DNA of 64,000 nt from Bdellovibrio bacteriovorus (GTDB lineage Bacteria > Bdellovibrionota > Bdellovibrionia > Bdellovibrionales > Bdellovibrionaceae): contig NZ_LUKD01000001.1 of the NCBI RefSeq assembly GCF_001592745.1, positions 1,061,384 to 1,125,383 on the forward strand, written 5' to 3'. Shown piece by piece: positions 61,310-64,000 of the stretch; positions within the stretch are counted from its first letter, which is position 1; each line of letters opens with the position of its first letter. A model generated the notes under the pieces. The model searched no databases and was not told the origin of the DNA. It saw nothing but the letters and a program-made list of their open reading frames with translations. Made by a program: the position numbers and the translations under genes.

Positions 61310-62140
61310 ATGGCGATAGCAATCGAAACTGAAAATCTAAAACGCGTCTATCAAACTTATCAAAAGCCCGAAGGATTTCTAAATTCCCTTCGCGGCTTTG
61401 TGAATCGTAAGCACATTGATCGTGTAGCCCTTGATAGCACTTCTATTCAAATTGAATCTGGTCAAATTGTGGGTCTTGTAGGCGCTAATGGCGCTGGCAA
61501 AACAACTCTTTTAAAGATGCTCTCAGGGCTGGTAACGCCAACGAGTGGTGACGCTAAAGTTTTGGGTTTCCGACCGTGGGAACGTAAAAACGAGTTTCTT
61601 CGTCAGATCAGCATTCTTTTAGGTCAGAAAAATCAGTTGTGGTGGGATATTTCTCCCGCTGATTCCTATGCACTCCTGGCGCGCATTTATGATTTGGATT
61701 TAGTAAAAGCCCGCAAACGCGTTGAGCACCTGGCTGATATGCTTCAGTGTTCGCACGTTCTGCACACCCAATTACGCCGCTTAAGCTTAGGCGAGCGCAT
61801 GAAAATGGAAATTATCGGTGCGCTTTTACATGAACCCCAAGTTCTATTTCTGGATGAGCCCACCATTGGCCTTGATATCGTCGCCCAAGAAACCATTCGC
61901 GAATTCTTGGATGAGTACGTTAAAGAAAAAAGCCCCACCGTCATTCTGACCAGCCACTATATGGATGACATTGCCAAGCTTGCCGACAAGCTTCTTCTGA
62001 TTAGTAAAGGGCACATCGTCTATCAGGGAACTGTTCCTGATTTCGTGGCAAAATCAAATAGTGAATTAGCTGAAAATGAAGAGGTCGATTTTGAAGATGT
62101 CATCCGCCGTTTTTTGGAAACGGAATCTCGCGTTCGCTAA
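61310..62140 (+). CDS. ABC-2 type exporter ATP-binding protein
   Basis: 276 aa. Walker A GANGAGKTTLLK, signature LSLGERMKMEI, Walker B VLFLDEPTIGLD and H-loop LTSHYMDDI; N-terminal AIETENLKRVYQTYQKPEG and the LGFRPWERKNEFLRQISILLGQKNQLWWDI block fit the subgroup with ABC-2 permeases of the DUF990/NatA type. It is the first of three exporter genes; the start of the next lies inside its 3' end. The substrate is not predictable; the two permeases below complete the pump. Confidence 0.93.
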   Translation: MAIAIETENLKRVYQTYQKPEGFLNSLRGFVNRKHIDRVALDSTSIQIESGQIVGLVGANGAGKTTLLKMLSGLVTPTSGDAKVLGFRPWERKNEFLRQISILLGQKNQLWWDISPADSYALLARIYDLDLVKARKRVEHLADMLQCSHVLHTQLRRLSLGERMKMEIIGALLHEPQVLFLDEPTIGLDIVAQETIREFLDEYVKEKSPTVILTSHYMDDIAKLADKLLLISKGHIVYQGTVPDFVAKSNSELAENEEVDFEDVIRRFLETESRVR

Positions 62141-62909
62141 ATTGGCGATCGTCACAAATCTTGAATATCGCCTGAACTATTTCGTCGATGCGATTTTGCA
62201 ACCGACGATCACCACAGGCATCGAGATGCTTTTGTGGCACGCGGTCTTTGTCGGTGCTGGCACAGCCGAAGTTGCCGGATTCACCCGCGACTATTATCTT
62301 TCTTATGCTCTCTGGGGCGCTTTCTTTGCGCGCATTTGCACGAGCTGGATGTATGAATACCGAATGATTCAAGAAATCGACACGGGCACCATCAACAGCC
62401 TGCTGGTTCGACCCATGAGTTTCTACGAGTATTATTTTTCGCAGTTGATGGGATACAAATTCGTCACGACACTTGTCTCGATGCTGATCCCACTTAGTGT
62501 CGTTATGATTTTTAAATTACCGACACAGCTTTCAAGACTTCCCATGGCCTTTGCTTTAGAGTTTTACTATCTCATCCTGGTTCACTCGATCAGCTTTGTG
62601 GTTGCTTCCATCGCTTTTTATTTCAATAAGGTCTATTCCCTAACTGGAGCAAAGAATTTAGCTCTGTGGCTTTTCACCGGAGAACTTTTTCCTTTGGATC
62701 TGATGTCAGAACCATTCAGAACTTGGGCCATCGCTCTTCCATTCAGCGCCGGAGTCTATGTTCCTGTCGGATATATCACGGGTCGACTTGAAATAGCGAC
62801 AGTATGGCAGTCATTTGTCTCCGTCACTATCGGCATTGTCGTCGTAAATTTAATTGGCATGGCGATGTGGCGTAAGGGAATCAAAACTTATGCGGGAACA
62901 GGTGCTTAA
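62097..62909 (+). CDS. ABC-2 type exporter permease (first)
   Basis: About 270 aa. The ATG at 62097 is preferred, 12 nt after GAGG; an earlier in-frame ATG at 62076 is possible. Six hydrophobic segments follow the ABC2_membrane_6-type layout: ATVTNLEYRLNYFVDAILQP-like start (here AIVTNLEYRLNYFVD), DYYLSYALWGAFFARICTSWMYEYR, YYFSQLMGYKFVTTLVSMLIPLSVVMIF and later segments. It overlaps the ATP-binding gene by about 44 bp and the next gene by one base (TAATG). Confidence 0.88.
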   Translation: MSSAVFWKRNLAFAKLAIVTNLEYRLNYFVDAILQPTITTGIEMLLWHAVFVGAGTAEVAGFTRDYYLSYALWGAFFARICTSWMYEYRMIQEIDTGTINSLLVRPMSFYEYYFSQLMGYKFVTTLVSMLIPLSVVMIFKLPTQLSRLPMAFALEFYYLILVHSISFVVASIAFYFNKVYSLTGAKNLALWLFTGELFPLDLMSEPFRTWAIALPFSAGVYVPVGYITGRLEIATVWQSFVSVTIGIVVVNLIGMAMWRKGIKTYAGTGA

Positions 62910-63703
62910 TGAAGAACATTAAAAAGTATCTTCTTTTGTACTTCGCTCTTTTTAGGACCAGCTTCATTGCCGATCTTGAATATCGTGTGAACTTCCTGAC
63001 TCGAATCATGACAGATATTTTCTGGTATGCGGCTCAGATTATAACATTTGAAGTTTTATTCCATCACACCCCCCGTATTGGTGACTGGAACTTAGAACAG
63101 ATGCGTGTCTTTCTGGGAATTGTATTTGTGGTCGACGGACTTTATATGATCATCCTTTCGGAAAACTTAGATCAATTTTCCGAAAAAGTCCGCAAAGGTG
63201 ATTTGGATCTGCTTTTAGCTAAGCCTGTGAACTCGCAGTTCATGCTGAGTCTGCAAAAAGCATCAACTGCAATGATTGGAAATCTGGGGCTGGGCCTGGC
63301 TTGGTTCATCTACAGTCTTTTGCAACTTTCTGAATTTAATTGGTTTCGACTGTTGTGGCTCTTAATTTTGATTCCTTGTGGACTGGTCGCTCTGTACGCC
63401 ATGAGATTTTTTATGGCTTCAACCGCCGTGATCTTTGCACGCTCAGAAAATTTGCAGTTCATTTGGTATCAGATTTACAAGCTTGGGATGCGCCCCGATT
63501 CGATTTATGTTCCTTGGTTTAAATGGGTTCTATTAACCGCGCTTCCCGTCGGCGTGATCGCAAGTGTTCCTGCTCGCGCCCTCTTAGAACCACCGCAACT
63601 GGAACTGTTTGCTTGGGTCGTCGTTCTTGCGGGTCTTTTAATTTATCTTTCAAACAAATTTTGGAAATTTGCCTTGCGTTTTTATTCCAGCGCAAGCTCT
63701 TAA
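62909..63703 (+). CDS. ABC-2 type exporter permease (second)
   Basis: 264 aa with six hydrophobic segments: LLYFALFRTSFIADLEYRVNFLTRIMTDIFWYAAQIITFEVLF at the start, a middle pair around LGIVFVVDGLYMIILS and FNWFRLLWLLILIPCGLVALYAMRFF, and a C-terminal pair ending AWVVVLAGLLIYLSN. The shared ADLEYRVNFLTR/TNLEYRLNYFVD motif with the first permease shows they are paralogues, so the pump is probably a heterodimer. It starts within the previous stop. Substrate unknown. Confidence 0.88.
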   Translation: MKNIKKYLLLYFALFRTSFIADLEYRVNFLTRIMTDIFWYAAQIITFEVLFHHTPRIGDWNLEQMRVFLGIVFVVDGLYMIILSENLDQFSEKVRKGDLDLLLAKPVNSQFMLSLQKASTAMIGNLGLGLAWFIYSLLQLSEFNWFRLLWLLILIPCGLVALYAMRFFMASTAVIFARSENLQFIWYQIYKLGMRPDSIYVPWFKWVLLTALPVGVIASVPARALLEPPQLELFAWVVVLAGLLIYLSNKFWKFALRFYSSASS

Positions 63704-63715
63704 GGAGGGTTATCT

Positions 63716-64000
63716 ATGATTAAAATTTACGGTTCTCCGATGTCTAGCGCGGGTCGCTGTTATTGGATGCTTGAAGAGTTGGGTGTTCCCTACGAGGTGA
63801 TGCCTTTGAACATGAGTGAAAAAGAGCAAAAGTCTGAAGCTTTCCTTAAGATCAACCCGAATGGAAAGATTCCAGCGATCGTCGATGGGGACTTCACACT
63901 TTGGGAATCCATGGCTATCACCAACTATCTGGCAAAAAAATTCGAAAGCCCGTTAGCCGCGAAAAACTTGCAGGAAGAGTCTTTGATTCAACAGTGGAGC
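63716..64000 (+). CDS. Glutathione S-transferase family protein, cut by window end
   Basis: The first 95 codons are open to the window edge. The N-terminal thioredoxin-like GST domain is visible: IKIYGSPMSSAGRCYWMLEELGVPYEVMPLNMSEKEQKSEAFLKINPNGKIPAI, then DFTLWESMAITNYLAKKF (glutathione-binding Glu-Ser). AAGGAGGG lies about 6 nt before the ATG, which is 13 bp after the permease stop. The C-terminal helical domain is beyond the window. Confidence 0.9.
   Translation, partial: MIKIYGSPMSSAGRCYWMLEELGVPYEVMPLNMSEKEQKSEAFLKINPNGKIPAIVDGDFTLWESMAITNYLAKKFESPLAAKNLQEESLIQQWS

Overview
The window reads as chromosomal DNA of a Gram-negative bacterium, most likely a Bdellovibrio-like predator (Bdellovibrionota). 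This is inferred from the overall gene content: many short secreted proteins and lipoproteins, several peptidoglycan-active enzymes, a LiuB-LiuC-type leucine pathway beside biosynthetic operons, and an outer-membrane biogenesis gene set (HldD, Skp). No rRNA, tRNA, CRISPR array, prophage or insertion sequence was recognised. Genes are dense, mostly in short operons with ATGA or TAATG overlaps, and many ends carry clear intrinsic terminators.

Layout. 1-13.7 kb: a DksA-like protein, a TetR regulator, a penicillin-binding transpeptidase, FxsA, exonuclease III, a peroxiredoxin coupled to an ATP-grasp-like enzyme, a divergent SelO-like protein, a Lrp/AsnC regulator, a structured non-coding stretch (10.06-10.53 kb), an L,D-transpeptidase lipoprotein, and an esterase plus S41 protease pair. 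13.9-20.5 kb: hldD, a phenylalanine-hydroxylase-type enzyme and a TrmJ-like methyltransferase on the plus strand, facing hppD-ribD-pspC and a coiled-coil protein on the minus strand. Phenylalanine hydroxylase and HPPD together imply Phe to Tyr to homogentisate degradation. 20.6-29.4 kb: envelope proteins, a PIF1-like helicase, an M13 metallopeptidase, a rhodanese and a 5'-nucleotidase. 29.5-31.9 kb: a PadR regulator, a DUF1700/HAAS membrane protein and a DUF4097 protein behind a four-copy 17-bp repeat array, then Skp.

34.2-38.9 kb is an almost complete pantothenate/CoA operon: a PanG-like reductase, panB, panC, coaBC, coaX (type III kinase) and panD. 38.9-51.7 kb holds a lytic-transglycosylase-like protein, two ABC-F ATPases, lipoproteins, a PAS-PAS-GAF hybrid histidine kinase and a second L,D-transpeptidase-like protein. 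51.7-57.6 kb is a leucine-degradation (liu) operon whose biotin carboxylase and biotin carrier are separate genes. 57.7-64 kb has a TPMT-like methyltransferase, an acetyltransferase, a secreted EEP-fold nuclease or phosphatase, an ABC-2 exporter with two permeases, and the start of a glutathione S-transferase cut by the window edge.

The most notable unexplained signals are: the 17-bp phased array before padR; a dispersed palindromic element sitting on gene stop codons (complete copy near 59.2 kb); a 35-bp-armed inverted repeat at 10.27-10.43 kb; a hairpin covering the ribosome-binding site and start at 60.74 kb; and a closed leader structure before the second ABC-F gene.
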